Shown piece by piece: positions 44,959 to 54,936 of a stretch of 64,000 nucleotides of DNA. The stretch is taken from contig NZ_JAMDLI010000008.1 of assembly GCF_023721815.1 (NCBI RefSeq), positions 891,944 through 955,943 of the forward strand. Direction: 5' to 3'. A program made the translations under genes and the position numbers. The notes under the pieces are model-generated. The model had not been told where the DNA came from. It made no database searches and was given only the letters and a program-made list of their open reading frames with translations. This stretch comes from Pleomorphomonas sp. JP5. GTDB lineage: Bacteria > Pseudomonadota > Alphaproteobacteria > Rhizobiales > Pleomorphomonadaceae. Each line of letters starts with the position of its first letter. Position 1 is the stretch's first letter.

Positions 44959-46380
44959 TCAGGTCGCCGTACCACCGACGGTGACCTGATCGATCCGGAG
45001 CGACGGCTGACCGACACCGACCGGCACGCTCTGTCCGGCCTTGCCGCACATGCCAATGCCCCGGTCGATTTCCAGGTCGTTTCCGATCATCGAGACCCGC
45101 TTCATCGCCTCGGGACCATTGCCGATCAGCATGGCGCCCTTGATCGGCTCGCCAACCTTGCCGTTTCGAACGCGATAGGCCTCGGTGCAATCGAACACGA
45201 ACTTGCCGGACGTGATGTCCACCTGGCCACCCGAGAAGGACACGGCGTAGATGCCGTCCTTCACCGAGGCGACGATCTCCTCGCGACTCTTGTCGCCGGA
45301 AAGCATGTAGGTGTTGGTCATGCGCGGCATCGGCACATGGGCATAGGACTGCCGGCGACCGTTGCCGGTGGACTCGGCGCCCATCAGGCGGGCGTTCTGG
45401 CGATCCTGCATGTAGCCGACAAGGCGTCCATCCTCTATCAGCACCGTCTTGCCGCTTGGTGTCCCCTCGTCGTCGATGGTCAGCGATCCGCGCGCATCCG
45501 GCAACGTGCCATCGTCGATGATGGTGACGCCCTTCGCCGCCACCTGCTCGCCCATCAGTCCGGCGAAGGCAGAGGTCTTCTTGCGATTGAAATCGCCTTC
45601 GAGGCCATGCCCCACCGCTTCGTGCAGCAGAACGCCCGTCCAGCCGGGCCCGAGCACGACATCGAAGGTTCCCGCCGGGGCCGACTTCGCCTCGAGATTG
45701 ACCAGGGCCTGACGAAGCGCTTCGTCGACGGCGTGCTGCCAACGCTCCGGCGTGATGAAGCCGTCGAGCGCCAGACGACCACCCTCGCCATAGGAGCCGC
45801 TCTCCTGCCGGTCGCCGCTGCCGGCAATCAACGACACGTTCACACGGACCAGCGGGCGCACATCCCGGAGGTGAACGCCGTCGGCGCGGATGATCTCGAC
45901 GATCTTGTGGCTGGTAGTGATCGAAGCGGTCACCTGCCGCACGCGCGGGTCGCGAGCGCGCGCCCAGGCGTCGATTTCCGAAAGCAGGGTTACCTTGTCC
46001 GAGAAGGCGGGAGACAACAGCGGATTGACGTCGCCATAGAGCTTGCGATTGGTCGGCCGCGGCGGCTCGGCGAGCGTGCCGGCATACCCCATGGAAACGG
46101 CCTTCACGGCGTCGGCGGCCCGTCGCAGGGCCTTTTCCGAGAGATCGTCGGCATGGGCATAGCCCACCGCCTCACCTGCCACCGCCCGCAGGCCGAACCC
46201 CTGGTTGACGTCATAAGTGGCCGTCTTGAGGCGTCCGTTGTCGAAGGTCAGCGCCTCGCCTTCCGAACGCTCCAGGTAGAGTTCGCCGTCGTCGGCACCG
46301 ACGAGCGCATCGCGAACGAGGCGTTGCGTCGCGTCGGGATCGAGACCGGCAAGGGCGAGAAGGTCATGGCGTTCGGTCAT
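44959..46380 (-). CDS. tldD: Metalloprotease TldD
   Basis: 473 residues, catalytic partner of PmbA. The zinc motif HEAVGHGLEGD (about residue 253) has the HExxxH spacing typical of TldD, and the region MRMTNTYML-type MPRMTNTYMLSGDKSREEIV holds the third ligand area. ATG 46378-46380 matches relatives; an upstream ATG at 46464 with no better ribosome site would add 28 residues. The partner pmbA is about 8.8 kb away on the other strand. Confidence 0.94.
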   Translation of the reverse strand: MTERHDLLALAGLDPDATQRLVRDALVGADDGELYLERSEGEALTFDNGRLKTATYDVNQGFGLRAVAGEAVGYAHADDLSEKALRRAADAVKAVSMGYAGTLAEPPRPTNRKLYGDVNPLLSPAFSDKVTLLSEIDAWARARDPRVRQVTASITTSHKIVEIIRADGVHLRDVRPLVRVNVSLIAGSGDRQESGSYGEGGRLALDGFITPERWQHAVDEALRQALVNLEAKSAPAGTFDVVLGPGWTGVLLHEAVGHGLEGDFNRKKTSAFAGLMGEQVAAKGVTIIDDGTLPDARGSLTIDDEGTPSGKTVLIEDGRLVGYMQDRQNARLMGAESTGNGRRQSYAHVPMPRMTNTYMLSGDKSREEIVASVKDGIYAVSFSGGQVDITSGKFVFDCTEAYRVRNGKVGEPIKGAMLIGNGPEAMKRVSMIGNDLEIDRGIGMCGKAGQSVPVGVGQPSLRIDQVTVGGTAT

Positions 46381-46500
46381 CGGCGGCAGCGTCCCATCAG
46401 CAGGAGGATCAATACCTCCATAAATGCAAACGTCCGGATGCTCTAGCTTCCGGACGCGCAACATGTCGTGTTTCGTGCAGCCCCACGCAAGTGCGACCGT

Positions 46501-47031
46501 TCACGGAAGGGCGTCAAAACCTTCCTTGAAGCCCTTCAGCGAGATCGGAATACCGATACCGTCTTCCGGGGAATCGTAGATGATGAACAACGCCTTGCCG
46601 CCCTTCTCGAGCTGACCGATGAGATCGTCCTGCAGGACGACCTCGGCATAGCAGCCGCGCGCCCGACAGCGGACGAAACCGACGCGGCCGATGTCCTTGT
46701 CGTCGATGCGCAGGCCAAGTCCGGCCATCAGGTAGACGCCGAGCGGCGCCAGGACCCGCATGATCCTCGCCTTCTTGTCGACCGTCTTCACGATCAGCAC
46801 GGACAGTCCGATGTTGTCGCGATCCTCGGCGGTAACGTTTTGCACCATGGCGCACTGCTTGTCGCGTGCGCCGACCGGCTGGTCGCACCGGATCTGCCAG
46901 TCGCCGTGCACGGACTCCACCTTGCCATCGACGAACTCCTGCGCCGCCGCCGAGGAGAGCGTCGCCGGCAATGAACCCATGGCGAGCAGAACGGAAAGGC
47001 AGGCGGAAAGAACGGTCCTCATGACGGTCAT
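46501..47031 (-). CDS. Invasion-associated locus B (IalB) family protein
   Basis: 176 residues, secreted (signal peptide 1-30, ending SSAAAQ). Contains the IalB core VESVHGDWQIRCDQ, CAMVQNVTAEDRDN and GFVRCRARGCYAEVVL with four conserved cysteines that likely form disulfides. Named from Bartonella, where it helps erythrocyte entry; in free-living relatives the role is unknown. GAGAGG lies just before ATG 47029-47031. Between the EAL protein gene and tldD. Confidence 0.9.
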   Translation of the reverse strand: MTVMRTVLSACLSVLLAMGSLPATLSSAAAQEFVDGKVESVHGDWQIRCDQPVGARDKQCAMVQNVTAEDRDNIGLSVLIVKTVDKKARIMRVLAPLGVYLMAGLGLRIDDKDIGRVGFVRCRARGCYAEVVLQDDLIGQLEKGGKALFIIYDSPEDGIGIPISLKGFKEGFDALP

Positions 47032-47124
47032 GATCCTCTCGTCAACGTCCCAGACCCAAGAGACTGGCGACGAATCGCCGGCCGGTCCTTATTCCCACAC
47101 TTGCAGCGGCACGAAAAGATGGCG

Positions 47125-50118
47125 TCAGGCGGCGGGCGGGCCGCTGGCCGCTTCGCCAACCACCACGGTAGAGCCCCCCGGCACCCGTTCAGGCACACGT
47201 GGCGGCGCGTCGGGTACGGCAACCGGCGCTACCTTGGCGACCGCCTTCTTTGCCTTTTCCATCAGCTTGCGCACCTCGTCGGCGCTCATCGGCGACCCGA
47301 AAAGATACCCTTCCAGATAATCGGCGCCAAGGTTGGCGACATCGTCGAGGTCGACCGTGCGATCGACACCTTCCACCACCAGCTCCAGTTCGAGATCGTG
47401 GGCGAGCGATGCGATGGTCCGTAATAGGGCCTGCCGATGACGGCCGGAGCTTCTCAGCACGTTCTGATCGACCTTGAGCGTGCCAGGCGGCAGCCGCTGC
47501 AAATAGCTCAACGAAGAGAAGCCCATGCCGAACTCGTCAACGGCAAAGCCCGCCCCGAGCTCCTTGATTTTCATCAGCATCTGCAGCGAGAACTCCGGGC
47601 TCTCCATCAGCAGGCTTTCGGAGAACTCGAGGTGAAGCACATCTCGCGGCAGGCCGGTGCGGGACAGGATCGCCTTGATGTCGTTCAGAAGCTCGTGCCG
47701 CAGGATCTGTCGGTTGGACAGGTTGACGGACATGGTCAAGGTGTCGCCGAAGGGGAGATGATCACGCCAGTCGGCAAGCTGCCGGGCAGCCCTGTCGAGC
47801 AGGAACATGCCCAGTTGGACCACAAGGCCGGAGCGCACGGCAATCGGCATGAACTCGGCAGGCGGGATCGAGCCCTTGCGCGGATGATTCCAACGCAACA
47901 GCGCCTCAAAGCCGGCAACCGACCGATCGCCGGCCCGGATGACCGGCTGGTAGAGCACCGTCAGCTCGCCCTTGTCGATGGCGCCGCGCAGGTCCTGCTC
48001 CAGCGAGGTGAGATCGGCCGACATGATGCGCAAAGCCGGACGGAAGGTCTCGATGCGATCGCCACCGAGCTTCTTGGCAAAGGCAAGCGCGATCTCGGCA
48101 TCCTGCATCAGGGTTCGGGCTTCCTTGTCGTCGGCATCGGGCACGGCTATGCCGATGGAGGCGGTCAGGAACACTTCCTTTTCGCCAACGACGATCGGCG
48201 CGCGAACCGCCCGCTTGACGGTATCCGCGAAAGCGGCAAGCCGGTCGGAGGCCTGCTCGGACACCAGCACGATGCCAAAGCGGTCGCCCTCGAGACGCGA
48301 CAGGGTGTCGAGCGGCTTGACGAGGCGTCCCAGCCGGCGAGCCAGGGTCAAGAGGATGGTATCGCCCACGGAGAGGCCGAGCGTCTCGTTGACCTGACGG
48401 AAACGATCGAGATCGACGAGGAAAACCGCCGGCCGCCTCTGATTGTCCACTCCGGCGCGGACCAGATCGGATGCCAGGCGGTCGAGATAGAGCTCGCGGT
48501 TCGGCAGTGAGGTAAGGTTGTCGTGAATGGCGTCGGAGAGAAGGCGCTCCTGCGCCAGCTTCATGTCGGTGATGTCGAGCAACGTGCCGACGCAGCGGAT
48601 CACCTCGCCATCGGAACCGAGGATGGGGCGGGCGCGCAGGCGGAACCACTGATAGTGCCCGTCCTGGGCACGCATGCGGAAGGTCTGGCTGAGGCGGCCC
48701 TTGCGCGTCTCGACGACGGCGTCGAGCGTCGCCTTGAAGCGCTCCCGGTCCTGCGGGTGCAGGTAGTCGAGCCAATCGCGCGCCGGCCCTTCGAGGCGAC
48801 CGCGCTTGAGGCCAAGGCTTTCCTCCGCCTCGGCCGAGGTGACGATCTGGTCGGCGAGAACGTCCCAGTCCCAGATCATGTCGCCGGAGCCGGTAAGCGC
48901 CAACGCCTTGCGCTCGCTATCGTCCACCTGCCCTTGCGTGATGGCGCCACCGGCAAAGGCATGCTGCATGACGGTGAAGCCAAGCAGCAGAACGACCAGC
49001 ACAAGGCCACCGGCGAGCGCCGGCTGGGCGAGATCGCTGACGAGGCGACCGGAAACCGCAAGGCCTGTACCGGCCAGCCAGGCAAGGAACACCAGCCACG
49101 TTGGCACCAGCATGATCGCCCGGTCATATCCACGCAAGGCCAGCGCGACGATCAGCACGAAGCCAACACCGCCGAGCGCGGCCAGCACCATGCGGGCGAT
49201 GCCGGCAGTGATCGAGGGGTCATAGAGGGCGAGGGCGAACAGACCGATGAGCGCCAGAAGCGTGATCAGCATCACGTGGCTGTAGCGCACGTGCCATCGG
49301 TTGAGGTTGAGATAGGCGTAGAGGAAGATCACCATGGTGACGGCGATCATCACCTCCGAACCGGCCCGGTAGAGTTGATCGGTTCCCGAGCCGACGGCAA
49401 ACACCTTGTTCCAGAAGCCGAAATCGATGCAGAGATAGGCGAGAACGGCCCAGGCCAGCGCTGCCGTGGCCGGGAACATCATCGATCCCTTGACCACGAA
49501 AAGGATGGTCAGGAACAGGGCGAGGAGGCCAGAGATGCCGAGAACGATGCCCCGGTAAAGCGTGTAGGCGTTGACGCTGTCCTTGTAGGCGTTGGGCTCC
49601 CACAGGCCGATCTGCGGCAGGTCGCGCGTCCGAAGCTCGACGACGAAAGTGACCACGGTGCCGGGGTCGAGCGTCACCAGGAAAACGTCGGAATCCTGGC
49701 TGCTTTGTCGCTCCGGGGCGAAGCCGGAGCTCGGGGTGATCGCCGCGATACGCGACGCGCCAAGGTCGGGCCACATGACGCGCGAGCCGACCAGATGGAA
49801 GTGCGGGGCGACAATCAGTCGGTCGAGCTGCAGGTCCGACTGGTTGGATAGAGAGAACACCACCCAGGACGGATTGGAATCAATACCCTTGGCCCGAACC
49901 TCGATACGACGCACGACCCCATCTGGGCCGGGCGCCGTGGAGACCTGGATGGAGTTACCGGCGTCGCGCCGATACTCCACGGCATGGGTGAGATCGAGCG
50001 CCTTGACGTCGGGTTCGACGAGAATGGGCTCGGCAGCCAGCGCGAGATGCGGGGTCAGGCCGGCGACGAATACCAGCAGGAAGAAGGCGACAGCGGCGCG
50101 GACGAAGGCCAAGGACAC
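47125..50118 (-). CDS. DISM-7TM / PAS / GGDEF / EAL signalling protein
   Basis: 997 residues: signal peptide (1-28), periplasmic 7TMR-DISM-type domain (about 30-175), seven or so membrane helices (about 185-400), PAS with PAC (about 410-530), GGDEF (about 535-690), EAL (about 700-945), then a Pro/Val tail. The GGDEF signature reads EGDRF, so cyclase activity is unlikely. The EAL signature is intact (FEALLRWNHP, about 739), but the usual DDFGTGYS loop reads DEFGMGFS and EGVE reads EGVD, so phosphodiesterase activity is uncertain. Start: GTG 50118, or TTG 50112, which has better GGAG spacing. Conserved gene order thrC-M16-GNAT-EAL upstream. Confidence 0.88.
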   Translation of the reverse strand: MSLAFVRAAVAFFLLVFVAGLTPHLALAAEPILVEPDVKALDLTHAVEYRRDAGNSIQVSTAPGPDGVVRRIEVRAKGIDSNPSWVVFSLSNQSDLQLDRLIVAPHFHLVGSRVMWPDLGASRIAAITPSSGFAPERQSSQDSDVFLVTLDPGTVVTFVVELRTRDLPQIGLWEPNAYKDSVNAYTLYRGIVLGISGLLALFLTILFVVKGSMMFPATAALAWAVLAYLCIDFGFWNKVFAVGSGTDQLYRAGSEVMIAVTMVIFLYAYLNLNRWHVRYSHVMLITLLALIGLFALALYDPSITAGIARMVLAALGGVGFVLIVALALRGYDRAIMLVPTWLVFLAWLAGTGLAVSGRLVSDLAQPALAGGLVLVVLLLGFTVMQHAFAGGAITQGQVDDSERKALALTGSGDMIWDWDVLADQIVTSAEAEESLGLKRGRLEGPARDWLDYLHPQDRERFKATLDAVVETRKGRLSQTFRMRAQDGHYQWFRLRARPILGSDGEVIRCVGTLLDITDMKLAQERLLSDAIHDNLTSLPNRELYLDRLASDLVRAGVDNQRRPAVFLVDLDRFRQVNETLGLSVGDTILLTLARRLGRLVKPLDTLSRLEGDRFGIVLVSEQASDRLAAFADTVKRAVRAPIVVGEKEVFLTASIGIAVPDADDKEARTLMQDAEIALAFAKKLGGDRIETFRPALRIMSADLTSLEQDLRGAIDKGELTVLYQPVIRAGDRSVAGFEALLRWNHPRKGSIPPAEFMPIAVRSGLVVQLGMFLLDRAARQLADWRDHLPFGDTLTMSVNLSNRQILRHELLNDIKAILSRTGLPRDVLHLEFSESLLMESPEFSLQMLMKIKELGAGFAVDEFGMGFSSLSYLQRLPPGTLKVDQNVLRSSGRHRQALLRTIASLAHDLELELVVEGVDRTVDLDDVANLGADYLEGYLFGSPMSADEVRKLMEKAKKAVAKVAPVAVPDAPPRVPERVPGGSTVVVGEAASGPPAA

Positions 50119-50308
50119 TCTCCAGCTCGACTGGCGAACAGTTTGGTTTCGTGGACCGCGCCGGACACGCGGCGGTTTCTGTCAAAGGGCGCGGAAGCTT
50201 CGACGGCGCCCGCGCTCAAAATCCTTCGCGCACCAACCTTCGAAAGCGCGTTCGGAGAGATATAGCCGAGGACGGCGGCCATGCAAACCGCCCGTTCGGC
50301 GCCTGCCA

Positions 50309-50896
50309 TCAGGCCGCATCGTCCTCGTTCATCATGTACGAGAGCAGCACGTGATCCTGCCAGCGGCCATCGATCATGAGATAGCGCCGCGCATAGCCTT
50401 CGCGAACAAATCCGGCTTTTTCGAGAAGACCGAGGGAGCGGTCGTTGCCGGGGATGCAGGCCGCTTCGACGCGGTGAAGCCGAAGCTCCTCGAAACAGAA
50501 CTTCAGAACGAGATCCACAGCCAGGCGCATATAGCCACGACCGGCGTGACGCACACTCATCCAGTAGCCGAGGCAACAACACTGGGAAACGCCACGGCGG
50601 ACGTTGGACAGCGTGATTCCGCCAAGGAGCGCTTCGTCGTCGCGACGAAAGATCAGGAAAGCGAAGCCGGTCTGCTCGGCCGCCTCGCGTTGAACCCGGC
50701 GAACACGGCGCTTGAAGGAAGCCCGCGTCAAGTCCTCCGCCGACCATGTCGGCTCCCATGGCTTCAGGAAGTCATGACTCTCGGAGCGCTCGTTGACCCA
50801 GGCGGCATAGTCGGAAACCACCGGCAAGCGCAGGGAGACGACGTCGTCCGCCAGCGCCGGAAGGGCTCCGGAAGCCACGACGCCGAAAAAAGTCAT
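50309..50896 (-). CDS. rimJ: RimJ-like GNAT N-acetyltransferase
   Basis: 195 residues of the RimJ/RimL group that acetylate protein N-termini. Motif A YWMSVRHAGRGYMRLAVDLV carries the (R/Q)xxGxG/A-type loop; motif B LHRVEAACIPGNDRSLGLLE and KAGFVREGYARRYLMIDGRW are typical. Its ATG overlaps the M16 peptidase stop by 4 bp. The symbol is by resemblance; the substrate could differ from ribosomal protein S5. Confidence 0.84.
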   Translation of the reverse strand: MTFFGVVASGALPALADDVVSLRLPVVSDYAAWVNERSESHDFLKPWEPTWSAEDLTRASFKRRVRRVQREAAEQTGFAFLIFRRDDEALLGGITLSNVRRGVSQCCCLGYWMSVRHAGRGYMRLAVDLVLKFCFEELRLHRVEAACIPGNDRSLGLLEKAGFVREGYARRYLMIDGRWQDHVLLSYMMNEDDAA

Positions 50897-52173
50897 GCTG
50901 CGCTTGCCTTGGTCGACACAGCACTGGCGGCGATCGAGCCGACCGAAGGCACCTTTGCGATCGGACCGATGGCCGCCAACGTCGGGTTGGGCGCAACATT
51001 GATCCTCTCGAGGAACTCGCAGATCCTCTGCGGCGTCACGGCATTGATCCGCGTAACCAGCTCGTCGAGCGGCAGGATACGCCCATGGAACATGATGTGA
51101 CGGGCAATCTGACCGGCCCTCGCCACCGGGCTTTCCAGAGCCATCAGAAGGCCGGCACGCAGCTGCGATTGCGCGCGCTTTACCTCCACCTCCGTGACCG
51201 CCATCGAAGCTCGGGCGATCTCGTTCATGGTTTCCTCGACCACCGCGCCGGCGTCGCGTTCACCCGTCGCCGCCGATATGCCGAAGATACCCGCATCCTC
51301 GAACCCCCAGTGGAAGGCGTAGATGGAGTAACAAAGGCCGCGTTTCTCGCGGATTTCCTGGAAAAGCCGCGATGACATGCCGCCTCCCAGAATGGAAGAC
51401 GCGATCTGGGCGGTGATGTAGTCCTCATGGCCATAGGCGATGCCGGGAAAACCAAGAACGACTTGCGCTTCCATCAGGTCGCGCTCCTCGCGCGCCTCGC
51501 CGCCGACATAGACCGCACGCTCGGGAACAACCGATTCCGCTTCGCCAAAATGCTGGAACTTGCGGCGGGCCAAGCGCACCAGGTCGCGATGTCCCAGCTT
51601 GCCGGCGGCGGCGATGACCGTCCTGCCGCCGGTATAGTGGCGACTGAGGTAGCCGCGCAGGGCATCGTCGGAAAAGCCCTTCACCGTATCGATCGAACCG
51701 AGGATCGGGCGACCGATCGCCTGGCCGGGGAAGGCGGCCTGCTGGAACATGTCGAAGACAAAGTCTTCCGGCGCATCGAGAGCGGCGCCGATTTCCTGAC
51801 CGATGACGTGCTTCTCGCGATCGAGCTCTTCCGGATCGAACTTGGAGTTCTGCAGGATGTCGGAGAGGATATCGAGGGCGAGCGGCACATCTCCGGCCAA
51901 CACTCGCGCATAGTAGCTGGTGCTCTCGATGGAGGTGGCGGCATTCACTTCGCCACCGACATTCTCGATCTCCTCGGCGATGTCCTTGGCCGAACGCTTC
52001 TTCGTCCCCTTGAAGGCCATGTGTTCGAGAAGGTGGGAGATGCCGTTCTCGTCAGCCGCCTCCGATCGCGATCCGGCCGCCACCCAGACGCCAAGCGCCG
52101 CCGATGCCAGATGCGGCATAGAATGGGTGACGACGGTGATGCCGTTATCCAACTTGGTTATTTCGACGGCCAT
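50893..52173 (-). CDS. M16-family zinc metallopeptidase
   Basis: 426 residues, mitochondrial-processing-peptidase-like. The inverted zinc motif HLLEH is at His47-His51 in GISHLLEHMAFKGTKKRSAK, with the downstream Glu in the EEIENVGGEVNAATS-to-EKHVIGQEI region. The second half is the inactive M16C domain (SSILGGGMSSRLFQEIREKR). Likely cytoplasmic or periplasm-facing peptide degradation; no signal peptide. Follows thrC, coupled to the rimJ-like gene. Confidence 0.94.
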   Translation of the reverse strand: MAVEITKLDNGITVVTHSMPHLASAALGVWVAAGSRSEAADENGISHLLEHMAFKGTKKRSAKDIAEEIENVGGEVNAATSIESTSYYARVLAGDVPLALDILSDILQNSKFDPEELDREKHVIGQEIGAALDAPEDFVFDMFQQAAFPGQAIGRPILGSIDTVKGFSDDALRGYLSRHYTGGRTVIAAAGKLGHRDLVRLARRKFQHFGEAESVVPERAVYVGGEAREERDLMEAQVVLGFPGIAYGHEDYITAQIASSILGGGMSSRLFQEIREKRGLCYSIYAFHWGFEDAGIFGISAATGERDAGAVVEETMNEIARASMAVTEVEVKRAQSQLRAGLLMALESPVARAGQIARHIMFHGRILPLDELVTRINAVTPQRICEFLERINVAPNPTLAAIGPIAKVPSVGSIAASAVSTKASAA

Positions 52174-52432
52174 CCGACCATTTCCTCCCTAGTGGTTCGG
52201 CCCCGACACTGGCATTCGCTCGACACAGGCCTCCCGACAAACGTCGGCGCCGAGAGAACCACGATCACACCCTTGTTCTGCTGGAGCTTTTGATTTCGGT
52301 ATTCGTGCCCGTCATGATGTCAGGCATGTTCCAAATGTCAAATTCGCTCCACCAAAAGTCAGCTTTTGTTGCGGACTCTGCATGGAACGACGTTCCACTC
52401 AACACAAAGTTTCACATGCCCCTTCACTTTTG

Positions 52433-52463
52433 ACGGCGCGGTCTCTCCCTCCGTCCGCGCCGT
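52433..52463 (-). other. Hairpin directly after the thrC stop
   Basis: ACGGCGCGG (52433-52441) and CCGCGCCGT (52455-52463) form a 9-bp stem with a 13-base loop that begins on the base after the thrC stop codon. On the minus strand CAAAAG follows rather than a T-run, so it is a weak terminator or an mRNA-protecting element in the 290-bp gap before the M16 gene. Confidence 0.5.
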
Positions 52464-53864
52464 TCAGGCCAGAACCCTTGCCCGCTGGCGGACAAAATCC
52501 TCGACGATTGCAAGATCGTTGGAGAGCACCGTCATGCGCTCCGGCCTCTCCATCAAATCGCCGAGAAATGCGGGCAGCGCCGGCCGTTCGCCGGTTGCCG
52601 CCCCCACCGCGTCTGGGAACTTGGCCGGATGGGCGGTCGCAAGCGTCACCATCGGCACCGCGCCGCCAGTGAAAGCCTCGGCCACAACGACACCATTGCC
52701 GCCGTGGGTATCGATCAGATAACCGGCCTCGTTACGCAGCCGACGGATAAGCTCCGCCGTCGCTTCGACCGAGGCGCGGCCGGCGCCGAACTCCTTGCGG
52801 ATGCCGGCATAGGCCCCTTCGGGCAGCGTGAAAGCGCCCGACTGGGACAGGGTTTGCATCAGACGGGTCACGACACCCGCGTCTCGGCCACAGGCCTCGA
52901 AAACGAGACGTTCGAAGTTTGAGGAGACCTCGATATCCATGGACGGCGAGGTCGACGGCACGACGCCGGTCGCCTCGTAGCGCCCGGTCTCGAGCGTGCG
53001 GGCAAGGATGTCGTTGACGTTGGTGGCGATCACCAGCTTTTCGATGGGCAGTCCCATCTTCTTGGCGACATAGCCGGCGAAAATATCGCCAAAGTTGCCC
53101 GTCGGCACGGTGAAGGACACCTTGCGGGCCGGCGCACCAAGCGCCACCGCCGCGACGAAATAGTAGACGACCTGCGCCGCGATACGCCCCCAGTTGATCG
53201 AGTTGACGCCGGAAAGGCAGAGCTCGTCGCGGAAGGCGAAGTGGTTGAACATGCCCTTCACGAGGCTCTGGGCATCGTCGAAGGTGCCTTCCAGAGCAAT
53301 GCAATGGACGTTGCCGTCGGCCACGGTCGTCATCTGCCGGCGCTGCACGTCCGAGACGCGACCATTGGGGAACAGGATGAAGATGTCGGTGTTGTCGCGC
53401 CCACGGAAGGCCTCGATCGCCGCGCCGCCGGTGTCGCCGGAGGTGGCGCCGACAATGGTGGCCCGCATGCCGCGTTGACCGAGCACATGATCCATCAGGC
53501 GGGCGAGCAGTTGCATCGCCACATCCTTGAAGGCCAGCGTCGGCCCATGGAACAGCTCCAGCAGAAAATGGCCGGAAGCGATCTGAACAAGCGGCGTTAC
53601 GGCCGGATGACGGAACGTGCCGGTATAGGCGGCATCAATCATGCTGCGAAGGTCGGCATCGGCAATGTCGCCATCGACGAAACGCGAAATCACCTCGAAG
53701 GCGACATCGGCGTAAGGCCGGCCAGCGAAGGAGGCGATGGTCGCCGCATCGAGCGTTGGCCATGTCTCCGGCACGTAGAGGCCGCCATCACGAGCGAGGC
53801 CGGCGAGAACGACGTCGGAAAAGCCAAGAACGGGAGCATTGCCACGGGTGCTGACGTATTTCAT
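52464..53864 (-). CDS. thrC: Threonine synthase
   Basis: 466 residues, class with an N-terminal extension as in enteric bacteria. Converts phosphohomoserine to threonine with PLP. The PLP lysine is Lys113 in PTLAFKDVAMQLL; VGATSGDTGGAAIEAF and VPTGNFGDIFAGYVAKKMG are the substrate and phosphate-binding segments. ATG 53862-53864. Leads the thrC-M16-rimJ-EAL series. Confidence 0.96.
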   Translation of the reverse strand: MKYVSTRGNAPVLGFSDVVLAGLARDGGLYVPETWPTLDAATIASFAGRPYADVAFEVISRFVDGDIADADLRSMIDAAYTGTFRHPAVTPLVQIASGHFLLELFHGPTLAFKDVAMQLLARLMDHVLGQRGMRATIVGATSGDTGGAAIEAFRGRDNTDIFILFPNGRVSDVQRRQMTTVADGNVHCIALEGTFDDAQSLVKGMFNHFAFRDELCLSGVNSINWGRIAAQVVYYFVAAVALGAPARKVSFTVPTGNFGDIFAGYVAKKMGLPIEKLVIATNVNDILARTLETGRYEATGVVPSTSPSMDIEVSSNFERLVFEACGRDAGVVTRLMQTLSQSGAFTLPEGAYAGIRKEFGAGRASVEATAELIRRLRNEAGYLIDTHGGNGVVVAEAFTGGAVPMVTLATAHPAKFPDAVGAATGERPALPAFLGDLMERPERMTVLSNDLAIVEDFVRQRARVLA

Positions 53865-54052
53865 GGAACTCTTCCCTGTCCTTACGCGACGACGGTTCGC
53901 CTTCTTGCTGGAAATGCTCTAGCGGCGGCGCAACTCGGCCGCAAGCGCGCTGGCGGCAGTGAAAGACCGTTTTTTGGCCGCCGGTCTCGCCAAAGCGTCG
54001 TGAAGACGCCATATCGATCCGGCATGCCCATCCCGTGACGGAGATAGCAATC

Positions 54053-54901
54053 ATGACCGATGCCGCCCCCCAGCAAGCCGTTCCCGCTCTCGGACTGGCG
54101 CTTGGCGGCGGTGGCGCACGCGGCCTTGCCCACGTGCACGTACTCGCGGCCCTTGACGATCTCGGCATCCGTCCGTCGGCCATCGTCGGCTGTTCGATTG
54201 GGGCGCTGATCGGCGCCGCAGCTGCAGCTGGACTATCGGGCGCAGAGATCGAGGACGAGGTCCTCGCCGCGCTTGGCCGTCCGGCGGACATATGGGGCAA
54301 GGTGTGGAAGCTTCGCCCGCGCAGCCTCGCCGAAGTTGTTGGAGGCTTGCCGCTGTTCGATCCGGAAGCGGCGATCCGCGAGTTCCTGCCCGAGAGAGTT
54401 CCCGACGATTTCGGCGATCTCCCCATCCCCTTCTCGACCGTCACCGCCGACTACTATGGGGCCGCCGAAGTGGAGATCGGCGCGGGTTCGTTGCGACGCG
54501 CCGTCGCCGCCTCGATCGCCCTGCCCGCCCTTTTCCGGCCCGTGGAAATCGGCGGTCTGACCTTGATCGACGGTGGCGTGGTCAATCCGCTGCCGTTCGA
54601 CAAGCTGCCGGAGGACGTCGGGATGATCGTCGCGGTCGACGTGGTGGGTATGCCTGTACGGTCCGACAAGGGGCGTCCGCCCGGCGCCCGCGAAGCGCTG
54701 TTCGGCTCAAGCCAGATCCTTATGCAGTCGCTGATCTCCGAAAAGCTGAAGTTGCGCCGGCCGGACGTTCTGATCCGCCCTCCGATCAACGGCGTCGGTG
54801 TGCTCGACTTCACCAAGGCCAGGGACATTCTCGCGGCGACTGCCTGTGTCCGGGAAGAGGTGAAGGTGGCCGTCGGGCGCCGGCTCGATGCCGCGGCTTG
54901 A
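54053..54901 (+). CDS. Patatin-like phospholipase family protein
   Basis: 282 residues, bacterial patatin/RssA-type hydrolase. The oxyanion loop GGGGARG (18-24), the serine elbow GCSIG (Ser48) and the catalytic DGG (about 173, LTLIDGGVVNP) form the expected Ser-Asp dyad. No signal peptide or membrane helix. GGAGATAG precedes ATG 54053; an in-frame GTG at 54035 is less likely. Substrate presumably phospholipid or acyl-ester; not assigned further. Convergent with tadA. Confidence 0.9.
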   Translation: MTDAAPQQAVPALGLALGGGGARGLAHVHVLAALDDLGIRPSAIVGCSIGALIGAAAAAGLSGAEIEDEVLAALGRPADIWGKVWKLRPRSLAEVVGGLPLFDPEAAIREFLPERVPDDFGDLPIPFSTVTADYYGAAEVEIGAGSLRRAVAASIALPALFRPVEIGGLTLIDGGVVNPLPFDKLPEDVGMIVAVDVVGMPVRSDKGRPPGAREALFGSSQILMQSLISEKLKLRRPDVLIRPPINGVGVLDFTKARDILAATACVREEVKVAVGRRLDAAA

Positions 54902-54936
54902 GCGCGACGCCGGGCAGCGCCCTTCCCCGGATTGCG

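Noticed and set aside
44809-46446. 545-codon plus-strand ORF
   Set aside because: Antisense shadow of tldD caused by high G+C; no recognisable domains or ribosome site.
48523-49851. 442-codon plus-strand ORF
   Set aside because: Antisense to the EAL protein gene; charged, repeat-like composition typical of a shadow frame.
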